Shown here in pieces: positions 24,201-45,443 of a DNA stretch of 64,000 bases. A program made the translations under genes and the position numbers. The notes beneath the pieces are model-generated. The model saw nothing but the letters and a program-made list of their open reading frames with translations, did not search any database and was not told where the DNA came from. Where the stretch lies: NCBI GenBank assembly GCA_963377175.1, contig CAUJNA010000835.1, positions 160,001 through 224,000 on the forward strand, read 5' to 3'. The stretch is from Effrenium voratum (lineage: Eukaryota; Sar; Dinophyceae; Suessiales; Symbiodiniaceae). Each line of letters opens with the position of its first letter. Within the stretch, counting starts at the first letter, position 1.

Positions 24201-24605
24201 CTTTGCCGTCATTTTCTTCTTCGGCGACTTAATCTTTGGCTTAGCGCTGCGCGGGGAAAACGGCGGCCGAGTGCCAGAACCAGGTGAATCGCCTGCCCTT
24301 TTCTTCCTTGCAGACTGACGCAGTTCAGCAACCCGCTTGATGGACGCCGAATTCAAATTCAATTGACTCCGACTCCCGAGACCAGGTTGCTTTGCAGGAG
24401 TAGTCGGGGAACCCATGTCAGTCTCAGCCTTGACCTTTCTGGCCTTGGTAGCGGGGCCTCGTGGCAGCGGCTGTTGAGGCTGATCATCACACTCTGAATT
24501 GTCTGGCTCGTCGGACGAGCGATCTGAGTCATCCCCGCCGCTGCCGCCGCCGGATGACTCGTAATCCAAATTCGGGTCAACCACAGGTTCCTTGGCGCCT
24601 CCCAT
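17706..24605 (-). CDS. Gene A: multi-exon protein with CxxC zinc motif, cupin-like segment and Ala/Lys-rich tail
   Basis: About sixteen minus-strand exons between a possible ATG at 24605 and a stop at 17706. Order: basic, Ser/Pro-rich N-terminus; CIHC...CKLC zinc-binding motif; several helical segments; acidic linker; a region with a WELLTG start and a long globular part; a cupin- or JmjC-like segment around ALYIPPGYVTAE; alanine-rich acidic stretches; a C-terminus of repeated AKAKAAAK units like a histone-H1 or dinoflagellate histone-like tail. The tail suggests DNA binding, hence a nuclear role, by inference. A frame change at about 21.0 kb may be a mutation, an unresolved intron or a sequence error. 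It sits directly downstream of gene B on the same strand. Overall function unknown. Confidence 0.5.
18430..18660 (-). CDS. Gene A exon, acidic Ala-rich segment
   Basis: Encodes GTVPHVRIYTGVRRPQDIDI and DDEADLLRDLAKSLAAEPAA with further acidic Ala-rich sequence. The 5' edge follows a pyrimidine-rich tract; the 3' edge is estimated. Confidence 0.5.
19090..19460 (-). CDS. Gene A, two small exons
   Basis: One segment near 19330-19450 reads AEQLLKSGKSKLLLALMLML then PFKTLGMDKGQG. A second near 19095-19215 reads DTADTAAAAAAGASDEGAAA followed by QADKSKARLLVQIL. Another open frame overlaps the first segment, so the frame choice there is by residue quality only. Confidence 0.35.
19896..20394 (-). CDS. 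Gene A exon with cupin/JmjC-like segment
   Basis: Bounded by CCGCAG|GTACC (acceptor) and CGGCA|GTGTG (donor). Encodes QLMIPKIVVADTGFRFIAGA, then SRGQALYIPPGYVTAE, and later a Lys-rich helix with LLTLKKIQVQAEVVRDLLAW. GxALYIPPGY resembles the IPPG/WxxPPG turn that closes the metal-binding strand in cupin and JmjC folds. The HxD/E and distal His typical of those enzymes are not evident, so catalytic activity is not claimed. Confidence 0.6.
20550..20990 (-). CDS. Gene A globular exon
   Basis: Starts after CTTCAAG with SPHGWELLTGDRATLNVIRV and continues through DSDLSSLKRAPSELFQHALL and ASPSEILMRMTFWGADNFHD to a GTCGG donor. A 155-bp intron separates it from the cupin-like exon. Good protein character for about 147 codons; no named family. 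Confidence 0.6.
20991..21106 (-). CDS. Gene A exon with frame conflict
   Basis: After the acceptor CTAGAG|GTGCC the frame reads VPKGLTFEVWLLGEDVSAGE then NEKGKGFKGPARG. The next exon-quality sequence lies in a different frame with almost no space for an intron. Either one base is gained or lost near 21010, or a very short intron is used. Confidence 0.4.
21194..21608 (-). CDS. Gene A, two short charged exons
   Basis: Upstream exon (about 21469-21606) follows GTTAG|GCC and encodes AFDDEDAVDVRRVKTYEKHM then NSLAAAVQVSLTGLDSAITE. The next (about 21197-21256) follows TTTGCAG|GAG and encodes EKDKESENGDEDDDSEEEDL. Each meets an in-frame stop at its 3' end unless spliced before it, so the gene could also end here and a second gene start downstream. 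Confidence 0.45.
21893..22092 (-). CDS. Gene A exon, helical
   Basis: Acceptor TGTGAG|GAATG. Encodes VSLVLKQLNRYMMNLPSEIV, then TALNESKGDDPAVAAAIKCI and AEYRSTSNKSTLALSPHSNQ. Probably ends at a GC donor (GCGCAG|GC). Confidence 0.55.
22343..22485 (-). CDS. Gene A exon, basic helix
   Basis: Bounded by CTGCAG|TGG and CAAACAC|GTGAGT. Encodes RRPKKVRHKDAEKDVARIAA then LRQRRSVVEKFALAPVAWAN. Confidence 0.55.
22699..22821 (-). CDS. Gene A exon, Gly/Lys-rich
   Basis: Bounded by ACATCAG|GCC and TTGG|GTGAGC. Encodes LSDFLEASVLDIEKAVGGAV then GGKQKKAKAKQAALPADEGL. Confidence 0.6.
23136..23290 (-). CDS. Gene A exon, Ser/Arg-rich linker
   Basis: Encodes SRRPSIGSPVRSVGKRSLSH, then TSSLSTSTIHKADESELHDM and AKRARLSQ before a GTGTTA donor. 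It has no ATG of its own but is clearly protein-like. It may carry phosphorylation or nuclear-targeting sites. Confidence 0.55.
23360..23561 (-). CDS. Gene A exon after the zinc motif
   Basis: Acceptor TGCCAAG|GTCAGC. Encodes SMEKVKNYVNIRQWVKEAKS, then RWGLAKATAKQHWKEFLGDA and SIPKCKDQMGWLAMPALEAF. Helical and basic; the 3' end is estimated. Confidence 0.6.
23780..24004 (-). CDS. Gene A zinc-motif exon
   Basis: Acceptor TTCCGAG|GTGC at 24005-24006. Encodes CIHCKETFKTQQCTKRGSSW, then ACKLCNTTRAAVIAEYTRQG and an Arg/Gly stretch (NRGRGQGRGKR). Cysteines spaced C-x2-C...C-x2-C suggest one zinc ion, and the flanking basic residues suggest nucleic-acid binding. The 3' end is estimated. Confidence 0.6.
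24110..24605 (-). CDS. Gene A first exon
   Basis: Opens MGGAKEPVVDPNLDYESSGG. It continues through an acidic Ser/Asp stretch and basic blocks such as SAKPKIKSPKKKMTAKTKTP, ending near QTPSQPAP with a GTTTCC donor. Low-complexity and charged, with nuclear-localisation-like clusters. The frame is open upstream of the ATG, so the start is provisional. Confidence 0.55.
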
Positions 24606-25282
24606 GGCAGGCGGCCAAACAAGCCAACCAGCAGCTTGCTACGAAGAGACAGGCTGGACGCTGGACCAGCACAGGGTCTCTTGCTGACTACTTGAAAGAC
24701 TGACATTGCACGCATGCAAAAGAGATCGGGCACACTTGAGTCACTTGATGAATCCCTGAGGCTGGAGTTTCATGCGAAACCCGGCAACCCAAGTGCAACG
24801 CATCCTACAGGTAGCACAAGTGGGAATGTGGCCACGTGTTTTTTCACCTTGGATTTGGAGTCGCTCACCGTCGCTGCTAATTAATCAGAATCAGACTGGC
24901 TGCTGATTGTGACTGTGACTGGCGCAGTGAGAACCACACTCATGACAGCCACCATCGAAATGCAAGCCAAATGCATTGAATTGCCAACCTTAGTGAAAAC
25001 GCTCGCGCTTCAATTGCAACGCCCTCATCACTCAGCACACAGCACAGCTGAAAATTGCAACTCCATTGACGGCGCCATTCTGTCAAATGCCCATCAAGCA
25101 ATGAGGCCAAGCCACTCTAGCGAACAATCCGGAGCTGGAAGCCGCGCTGGTCGCCAATTTCTTCACAGCCAATCGATGAGCAAGCTGGTCGGTCACCGGC
25201 ATCCCGTGAAGAACCAGCAACTCCAATGGACCTAGGGAGGCGGGGAGCCATAAGTCTCAGCAGTCTATGGGTCATGGTCCTC

Positions 25283-25670
25283 TCTCCGGCGGCCCGTGGG
25301 CCCGTGGGCCCGGGCCCGTGGGCCCGTGGGCCCGTGCGCCCCTGCCCGTGGGCCCGTAGGCCCAGGCCCGTGGGCCCGTAGGCCCGGGCCCGTGGGCTCG
25401 TGGGCCCGGGCCCGTGGCTGCGGACCTGTGGGCCCGTGGGCCCGTGGGCCCGTCAGATGGTCGTGAGCCAGAACGCGAAACAAAATTGCAGCCGAAAATG
25501 GCGGGCTGGAGCGGCCGAAAATGAAAGCGCAAACCAGAAGCAGCCCCAAGAAAGGGAACATTGAGGCTGGGCGTGCTCTGACGAAGTTGGGCCCTTGCCC
25601 GTGGGCCCGTGGGCCCGTGGGCCCGTGCCCGTGGCGGCCTGCGGGCCCGTGGGCCCGTCAGCTGGTCGTG
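25283..25670 (+). repeat. GGGCCCGTG minisatellite, left block
   Basis: Two arrays (about 25283-25455 and 25590-25665) of the 9-bp unit GGGCCCGTG with interspersed GGGCCCGG variants. Another array of the same unit and orientation lies at 28.7 kb on the other side of the palindrome. Long open frames across it are low-complexity artefacts. Confidence 0.9.
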
Positions 25671-25875
25671 AGCCCGTGCGCCCGGAGCCTTGTGAGTTCG
25701 TGGGCCCGCCTATAGACCCGTGCTCCTTCACTGAAGCGGCACCAGCGAGAACACAAAACAAAATGGACCGGCGCAAGCGGAAAAAGATTGCAGCAGGGCG
25801 GGGTGGAGCGGTCAAAAATGAAACCACAACCCAGAAGCAGCCCCAGCAGTCCAAAAAAGGCAGCATTGAGTGATG
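25469..25875 (+). repeat. Tandem duplication beside the minisatellite
   Basis: Two diverged copies, about 25469-25571 and 25741-25875, share CCAGAAGCAGCCCCA and the surrounding order (ACAAAATTGCAG or ACAAAATGGACC start, GGAGCGG, GCATTGAG end). They are spaced about 270 bp apart with minisatellite between. Confidence 0.6.
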
Positions 25876-25988
25876 CACGGCATGTTCTGACTAGATTACC
25901 AGATTCGTTCGACCTCATAGTCGAGAGACACAGGCATATGTCCTGAGTGAAGGCATTTTGCATTCCAGTTTGTCGCCTATGTGTCTTG

Positions 25989-27002
25989 GAGCTCCACTGC
26001 GCCCGCCCTGCTGCCTCTGCCCCGCGCCTGCGCGGCGGCCATTCTGACCACCAGGGCCCCAAGAACTCCCACACCTCGATGCATGGCTTGACTGAAAAGC
26101 GCAGCGCTGTGTGTGTGCGAGCGCACACGCTGCTTTGCTTTTCTCCGCAGCGCGCGCTCATCCCGCAACGGCACGGGGGCCTGGCGTCTTCCTGGCTTTG
26201 CTCCTTGATGCCAGGCTGCTCAACAAATTGCGAGAGGCCAGGACTTCGTGCATGTAAAAGCTGCGTGTCCACAGCTTCATTTGCCGAATTGCAAAGTTGT
26301 TCCGCGACACTACTGAGTTTGTCATCTCGGCTGCTGAGGAATAGAAGCCCTTCAGCAAGTCACGGTTGGCCGTGTCCGGATCGCTGTGCTCTGCACCACT
26401 GGTCCTTGTGGTTGGCCGCGCGCAGACGGTCAATGACATAGACTTGCTGGACCCCAGGGAGAAGAATGCAGGTAGACGTGAGGGACAACACAGCATTCCA
26501 TCTTTGCGTGGGGACACACATCTGAGCCGTTGACTGAGTGGGCTCGCTCCGGCATACTTGGTCGCGTATTTGCGGAGGTGACAAGCGTCATCGTGGCATA
26601 GCACCCGGAGCTCTGGCACTGCCTCTGCAAGCCCTGCCAGGAAGAAATATCTTTGGCTCAGAGCTTCTGAGCCAATGAACTCCTTGGCATGGATGACTTT
26701 TCCCGAGCCGGTCGTCGCCAGGAGCCAGCCGCACATGCGCCTGGTCCGCGCATTCTTCTTATAAGTCTTCTTGTGCTCCTTGTGAGTGGCGCAACTTGTA
26801 GCGGTCCTCAACACTGCTGCGGCTCGTCACATAGCCATCGACTTCCTTGTTGTTCCAATACTCTTGGGCAACCCGTCAAGCACGTGGTCTGCGGGTGCCC
26901 AGCGGCCTCGCACAGGCTGGCGGCCTCTCTCAAACTCTGCCCGTGGCTTCACGAAAACCTGGTACGGGGCAGAGCATTCCCGAGTCATCAGCACTCTGGC
27001 TC
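25989..27002 (-). pseudogene. Transposase-like fragment, left arm
   Basis: The minus-strand frame 26158-26814 is open and holds RMCGWLLATTGSGKVIHAKE, SQRYFFLAGLAEAVPELRVL, HDDACHLRKYATKYAGAS and NNFAIRQMKLWTRSFYMHEV. The segment nearer the palindrome centre (APYQVFVKPRAEFERG) lies in another frame. The call as a transposase relative rests on the DDACHL block and the downstream N-rich helix; the third acidic catalytic residue is not located. Confidence 0.5.
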
Positions 27003-27130
27003 GGCGATGGGCCACGACAATCTCTGGCTGAAGGGCAGTCGAAGGCTGCTCTGTCTGTGTGGACCGCGCACCTACGCTTCTTTTGTAGCAGGCTCCCTGC
27101 TACACGGGGCAGCGTTGAACATGCAAAGGG

Positions 27131-28200
27131 ATGGGCAGAGCGCTGATGACTCGAAAATGCTCTGCCCCGTACCAGGCTTTCGTGAAGCCACGGGCAGAGT
27201 TTGAGAGAGGCCAGCCTGTGCGAGGCCGCTGGGCGCCCGCAGACCACGTGCTTGACGAGTTGCTCCAAGAGTATTGGAATAACAAGGAAGTCGATGGCTA
27301 TGTGACAAGCCGCAGCAGTGTTGATGACCGCAGCGCTACAAGTTGCGCCACTCACAAGTCACAAGGAGCACAAGAAGACTTATAAGAAGAATGCGCGGAC
27401 CAGGCGCATGTGCGGCTGTCTCCTGGCGACGACCGGTTCGGGAAAAGTCATCCATGCCAAGGAGTTCATTGGCTCAGAAGCTCTGAGCCAAAGATATTTC
27501 TTCCTGGAGCTGGCAGAGGTGCCAGAGCTCCGGGTGCTATGCCACGATGACGCCTGTCACCTCCGCAAATACGCGACCAAGTATCGAGCCCACTCAGTCA
27601 ACGGCTCGCCTTCCAAACATGCGGCGCCTGTGGCGCAAACAGATGTGTGTCCCCACGCAAAGATGGAATGCTGTGTTGTTTGTCATGTCTACTTGCATTC
27701 TTCTCCCTGGGGTCCAGCAAGTCGGTTTGGGAGTGCGGCTGCGCACGCTGAGGTATGTCATTGACCGTCTGCACGCGGCCAACCACAAGGACCAGTGGCG
27801 CAGAGCACAGCGATCCGGACACTGAGGCCAACCGTGACCTGCTGAAGGGCTTCTATTCCTCAGCAGCCGAGATGACAAACTCAGTAGTGTCGCGGAACAA
27901 CTTTGCAATTCGGCAAATGAAGCTGTGGACACGCAGCTTTTACATGCACGAAGTCCTGGCCTCTCGCAATTTGTTGAGCAGCCTGGCGTCAAGGAGCAAA
28001 GCCAGGAAGACGCCAGGCTGCCGTGCCGTTGCGGGATGAGCGCGCGCTACGAGAAAAGCAAAGCAGCGCGTGCGCTCGCACACACAGCGCTGCGCTTTTC
28101 AGTCAAGCCATGCGTCGAGGTGTGGGAGTTCTTGGAGCCCTGGTGGTCAGAATGGCCGCCGTGCAGCAGGGCGGGCGCAGTAGAGCTTACAGGACGCATT
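27131..28200 (+). pseudogene. Transposase-like fragment, right arm
   Basis: Same content as the left arm in inverted orientation, but more broken. A repeated CACAAG at 27353-27367 shifts the frame relative to the left arm, and extra blocks interrupt the region after HDDACHLRKY. The distal part re-opens at 27755-28039 with NRDLLKGFYSSAAEMTNSVV. Confidence 0.55.
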
Positions 28201-28709
28201 CCCCAGAACGTCCACAGCCAGAAGCTAGAAGGTTTCCAACAAACAAACATAATGGTATGTCTCCAAGCGTGAAGTGGAAGGCGCCTAGTAACCTATTCAA
28301 ACTTGACGCGCGTTGCTACAGTGGCCATTGTTGCAGCTGTTAGGGGCTGCTTGTCCTCTTTAACATGAGAAGTTCTTATTTCGCTTTCCGCACTCAACGC
28401 CCGTGTTCCCGCAGCAGTTGAGCTTCAGCCGTCTGCAAAGGCAACTCCCCTTGACCATGGTTCAAATCGACTGCTCTGGCAACACTTGGGCTCTCGACTG
28501 CAAAGGCAACTCCGACTCCTGCAATCTCTTCCACTTTACCCTGCGCATGCTGCGCCGTTTCGTTTTGTTTTTTTTACTTCTCGCCAGTTCCATTTTGAGT
28601 CAAAGCACCCGAAAGATGATTGAAAGCAAGCAATCAAGCAGCACGCGAGGCTTGTCAGCTATCCTATCAGGTTCCTGGTCTTGGGGTCTCACCGGTGCCC
28701 GTCATTGGC

Positions 28710-28820
28710 CCAGGCCCGTGGGCCCGTGGGCCCGTGGGCCCGTGGGCCCGTGGGCCCGTGGGCCCGTGGGCCCGTGGGCACGTGCCCGTGGGCCCGTGGG
28801 CCCGTGCCGGCCCGTGGCCG
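28710..28820 (+). repeat. GGGCCCGTG minisatellite, right block
   Basis: About ten near-perfect copies of GGGCCCGTG, identical in unit and orientation to the left block. Confidence 0.95.
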
Positions 28821-28974
28821 TGGAACGGACCATTCTCAGTCTATGAGATAAAATCGAACTTCAAGACCAAGACCCTTGACAGTCATCTCAGTCCAAATCA
28901 AAAAATACTTCAACACCTGTCACCTGTCAACTGCCTGCGAACTGTCTGAGAGCCTGCCAAGTGGCTGTAGAGTC

Positions 28975-41357
<12,383 letters not shown>

Positions 41358-42124
41358 CTTGCCACTTCATGAAGCACAGCGCGGCACAACGTGTGAATTA
41401 GTGAAATGTGGAACTATTACTATGAGTTGTGAATCAAATCCAATCAATGCTTCCTGAACTGGACCGGAACCTGGGCAAAAAGTGTTAAATTCGTGCCTCG
41501 GCCTCGAAACTCGAAACTCGCAATCGGAACAAACTCAAATCAAAGCCCAGGCTCCAGAAGGTCAAAGTCTGACGTGCTTCGTTGGAAGCACCACAGGTAA
41601 CCTTCAGGTAGCTGAAATGGCCGTCTCGGCGCCCACGACTTCAAGCGCGCCCGAGCAGGGTCAGCCATTGCCGGTTGCCGGTTGCCGGAGGGCTACCTCT
41701 TTTACTGTCAGTGTCACTGTCATTGAGTCATAGTCTGATAGCAAAAGCTCGGCCGCGGGCCGCATCTATGGCTAAGTCTGATTAACCTTGATCATTCACA
41801 TTCCAGCAGTGCTGCCAGGGTTTCTGATGGTGGCTGCCTGCATCCTCCCTACCAACTTCTACCTTGCACCGTGAACTCAGCCGCTCAGGCTGACTTAGGC
41901 TCAGCCAAATGCGGGACACAGTCCAAAGACCAACGAATCCGAAACTCGCATCTCACATCTTGCTTCAGGCACCCAAAGAGGGTCGCCAACCCAAACGTAT
42001 GCGGCCAAACTGAAGATCTGAAACCTGAGAAAGGAACCAACAGTTTAACCGAACCATACATGTTACATGTGCCGTTGATTGATTGCTGGGATGTATTAAT
42101 TGCTGGCTTGGCAAGGATTGAGCG

Positions 42125-42142
42125 ATAGATCGATCGATCGAT

Positions 42143-42200
<58 letters not shown>

Positions 42201-42275
42201 GTTGATTGGTTGATTGGTTGATTGGTTGATTGGTTGATTGGTTGATTGGTTGATTGGTTGATTGGTTGAGTTGAA
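42125..42275. repeat. GATT / GGTTGATT tandem repeat
   Basis: Array of GATC, then GATT, then GGTTGATT units over about 150 bp, showing stepwise growth of the unit from 4 to 8 bp. It lies in otherwise gene-poor sequence between gene B and the next exon cluster. Confidence 0.9.
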
Positions 42276-42634
42276 GCAAACTGAACTGATTGGTTGACCC
42301 CACCCCCTGGGGTCTCTCTCTCGAGGCTTGCATGCCCAAAACCACTGGTGTGTTTTTTAGCGCCTTCCAAACTCACCCGCAACACCCAGCCCAACATCCA
42401 CATTATTTAACATGGCTCGTGCAAAAGCATAGCCGATCCCACCAAACACAAACCCATCCGTAAAGCTCCTGCGCCAGCGCGGCTCCCAAAGTTGCTTTGG
42501 ACACATCAGCATCTCTTTCCTGACCTCGAAGCGTCAATCCTCGGGCCCTGTTGGGTATTGATGGGGCGGCAGCATGGTATTAAAAAACAAAACCTGCAAA
42601 ACAAACAATACTCCTTACAAGCTGAGGGACCCTT

Positions 42635-44894
42635 TCAAGGATGCTTGGCGCCGAGCACAAAACCCCAAAGGAGGACGCGCAGGGTAGCCTTCCACAAACC
42701 GGTCGAGCCTTTAAAATCCTGACCACGTGTCACAAAAAGCACATCTCTCCATCCGAAAGAGGGCTGCTCGCCCAAAAGTATCTCATGGAGCGCGCCGCGA
42801 CATTTCAGTCTCGACACGGTCCCCGAAAAGGCCCTCGCAGGCCAAACTTCGGATAGGGGGCGCTCACCATCCATGGTCCTGCTTCCAAGAAAAAACTGCT
42901 CCAAACACGCCGCAAATCATGCTCTGGACCCATCTGCCACCTGCGCAAAGGGCTTGCCAGGAAGCCCTCTGGCCGTTGTCTAGCTCTCCAGTACTGCAAA
43001 CGTCGCAGGTAAAGGAAACTGCCAGCCCACTCTGCAGGCCAAGTGCGCGACGGTGCCGTGTGCCACTTCAGCGTCGCAGCCTCATCGCACGGGGCAGTCA
43101 GGGCCCACGCAAAAACAAAGCAAAGCAAAGCGCAGCAAAGCGCCACAAGGTGAGAAAAGCAAACTCACGCCTCTCTTTTTTACCGGGTCTAGCGCTCCAG
43201 CTCAAGAACGGTCTTACGCACGGCGCTAGGCATGTCCCCAGCCCCATAACGAGAGCTCCACTGCCACATTTGGCGAATAGCTGCGGCCGCCGCTGGGTTT
43301 GCCAGCGGCCGTTGGCATCATCTGCCGCCAGAGGGAAGCGAATTCTGAACGGCAGCGTCTGCGTTCGAGCTGCGGCGATCATACGCTCGGAGCTGCTGCT
43401 TCGCGTGCTCCCTTTCCTCCTTTTTTTTCCCCAGATAGCTGAAAGGTATAGGGGTTCTAACTTCTAATACAGAAGGGAAAGTGATTTGCGAGATTGCCGG
43501 CTGGGTGCTAGGGGGCATGCAGTTTGGGGTGCTGGTGTAGGTGCTGTTTGTGCCGCTGGTGATGCCGCGAGCGCATTTTATTTGGATTGGGGGTGCTAGG
43601 GTATCCAGTTTGGGTGCTGGCGCAGGTGCTGCTTTGGGGTGTGCTGCTTTGGGGTGTGCAGGTGACAGTGCCGGCGCACTTTTGCAAGATTGGCGGTAGG
43701 GTGCTAGGCATGCAGTCTGGGGTGTTTGCGAAGGTGCTGCTTTGGGATGGTGTTTGGGTGCTCTTTGAGGTGCTGGTGATGGTGCGGGTGCATGTTTGCC
43801 AGATTGACGGCCGCGTGCTCTGGGAGCGCTGTTCGGGGTGATGGCGCGGATGGTTTTGGGGGGGGTGGTGACGGGCATGGCGTTTTTGCGAGATTGACGG
43901 CTGGTGCAGGTGCTGTTTTGGGGGGCCTGGTGACGGCCAGGTGTGTTTTTGCGAGATTGACGGCATGGTGCTGGGTGGCATGCAATTTGGGAATTCTTGT
44001 GAAGTGCCACAGTGCAATCGTTGGCACGTGTTTCGCTATCTGGGGTCTATGCTGGTGTAACTTATTGGTTTCTGCGCTTTTCAGCGTCGCGATTTGGTGG
44101 CAAAGCTTGCATCACGCTACCGTAGCTCTCCTCGGCGAGCTTCTGCGCATGCGTAGCTGACCGGCGCTGCTTGGCTTTTGAGGACACGGCGTCCAACGCC
44201 TGCCAGAGTTTTGATAAGGTTTTCCACCTGCTAAATCCTTCTATAATATACACCCGCGTTCCCCGAGCTATGACACTGAAAAGAGCTGCTTCCCTTTGGT
44301 TTTCCCATGCTGCTCTGACGGGAGCAGGTGTCTCGCACAGCCTCGCAGACCTCATCCTCGGTCGCCTCCATGGGATCGATCTGCAGCTCATTGCGCTGCA
44401 GCACACGCTCTGTCACCTCAGTCCGTGTCAGGCTGGGGTCCAAGTTGAGCATGCGCATCGCTGCCAGGTGCATCTCAGCATTCTCGCTTGGCGTTGTCAT
44501 TGCGTAAAAGAAGCCGCGGCTGCCAGCTGCCGCTGCCAATGTCCCGTTGAAATGATTGTGTCATGTGGGCCGCTGACCAGACCAGCGCAGCGTGCCGATA
44601 GGCCGGCCTCGCAGTGTGACAACCCGCCCAGTGGCGCAAGACCGGCGTGCCAAGGCCTTTTGCACCTGCTGGGCCAGAATATGTCCTGAGTGATGCTGGC
44701 CAGGAACTGTCTTTCTCAGCATCACTCATCTGCCGTGGTCTCGTGGCCGGGAACAGGCCCTCAAAAAATTGGCAGGCGCACGTGCCTGCGCAGAGCCACT
44801 GATCTACTCCCGACCATACTTCTGCAAAAGCCGGTGCTGCGTTGGCGTCCTCCACCAACTTAGAATTGAGCAGAGAACTCCACCAATCCTCCAA
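42635..44894 (-). CDS. Cluster of candidate exons, unknown gene
   Basis: Minus-strand segments with protein character. Near 44.4-44.9 kb: MEDWWSSLLNSKLVEDANAA and AFAEVWSGVDQWLCAGTCAC. At 44.33-44.53 kb: ENAEMHLAAMRMLNLDPSLT then RTEVTERVLQRNELQIDPME. At 44.06-44.26 kb: GFSRWKTLSKLWQALDAVSS then KAKQRRSATHAQKLAEESYG. At 43.1-43.4 kb: ADDANGRWQTQRRPQLFAKC. At 42.6-43.1 kb: LRRLQYWRARQRPEGFLASP and LHEILLGEQPSFGWRDVLFV. A minisatellite at 43.5-44.0 kb sits between them. One gene is assumed from strand and spacing; no family recognised. Confidence 0.4.
43483..44000. repeat. Degenerate minisatellite with GAGATTGACGGC core
   Basis: At least five units contain TTTGCGAGATTGACGGC (starts near 43483, 43680, 43795, 43887 and 43948), each followed by GGTGCTG-rich sequence. 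Unit length varies from about 60 to 200 bp. Confidence 0.75.
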
Positions 44895-45004
44895 GAAGGC
44901 GCGGTGGGAGGCTCAGCTCAGCTCAAAAACAACCGTGTGTGTGTGTGCGCCTGAAAGCAGGCACAGCAGCTGCCCAAATTTATGCTTGTCGCAAGCACAA
45001 TGTC

Positions 45005-45250
45005 TCACGCCCCAGTGCTTTTCGAACCTATCACAATGCCGCTGTCCGAGGGCCCACGCCTCGCAAGGCAAATAGTGAGCTCAATTGCGCAATCAACACA
45101 ATATGTTGGCTCTCTTTGAAACCTCCATCTCCACAAATCACAAATCGATGCGGACCTGGATCTGAGCTTTGAAAAATGCATTGCGAGCTTAGAATCGCTC
45201 GCTGAAAGCTGATCCGACAGCCTGCAACAAAAACAGATGCAAAGGACCGC
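45005..45250 (-). CDS. Candidate exon, frame uncertain
   Basis: Two minus-strand frames are open. One reads SASDSKLAMHFSKLRSRSAS, the other HRFVICGDGGFKESQHIVLI. I cannot choose between them without codon statistics or transcripts. Confidence 0.25.
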   Translation of the reverse strand, partial: AVLCICFCCRLSDQLSASDSKLAMHFSKLRSRSASICDLWRWRFQREPTYCVDCAIELTICLARRGPSDSGIVIGSKSTGA

Positions 45251-45443
45251 CTTTGCCAGAAACACGGGCAAAAACCGTAGAGCCAGCCAAGCCCTACTTG
45301 TCGCCGGTTTTCATAAGATGACAAACATGGACCAGGAAATCCCTTTCATGAGGTTTTTTGACGGAGGTCAAAAAGCCACGGGACCCACCCCCATAGCCCC
45401 GCCCCAAGGTGTCTCTGCGGCGAGCAGACGGAAAACAAAGCTA

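Larger units (their letters stand above)
25982..28200. mobile_element. Large palindrome of transposase-like coding DNA
   Basis: Left arm about 25982-27002 and right arm about 27131-28200 are reverse complements, separated by a spacer of about 130 bp. Read outward, each arm encodes the same protein: APYQAFVKPRAEFERG, then WAPADHVLDELLQEYWNNKE, then HAKEFIGSEALSQRYFFLAG, then RVLCHDDACHLRKYATKY, then NRDLLKGFYSSAAEMTNSVV. The HDDACHLRKY block recalls the DDxACxL segment of KDZ-type transposases; that assignment is from memory of the family. The arms differ by substitutions and by two extra blocks of roughly 35-40 bp in the right arm. Confidence 0.7.

Noticed and set aside
25265..25561. Collagen-like frame with repeated GPTGPRAHGP on the minus strand
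   Set aside because: It is the translation of the GGGCCCGTG minisatellite; no start context and no flanking domain.
28394..28460. TAEAQLLREHG on the minus strand as methyltransferase motif IX
   Set aside because: Very short, with a weak acceptor and no following conserved residues; kept only as a remark, not a feature.
42727..43467. 246-codon plus-strand frame
   Set aside because: Composition is unlike protein, and the minus strand over the same bases reads better and agrees with neighbouring exons.
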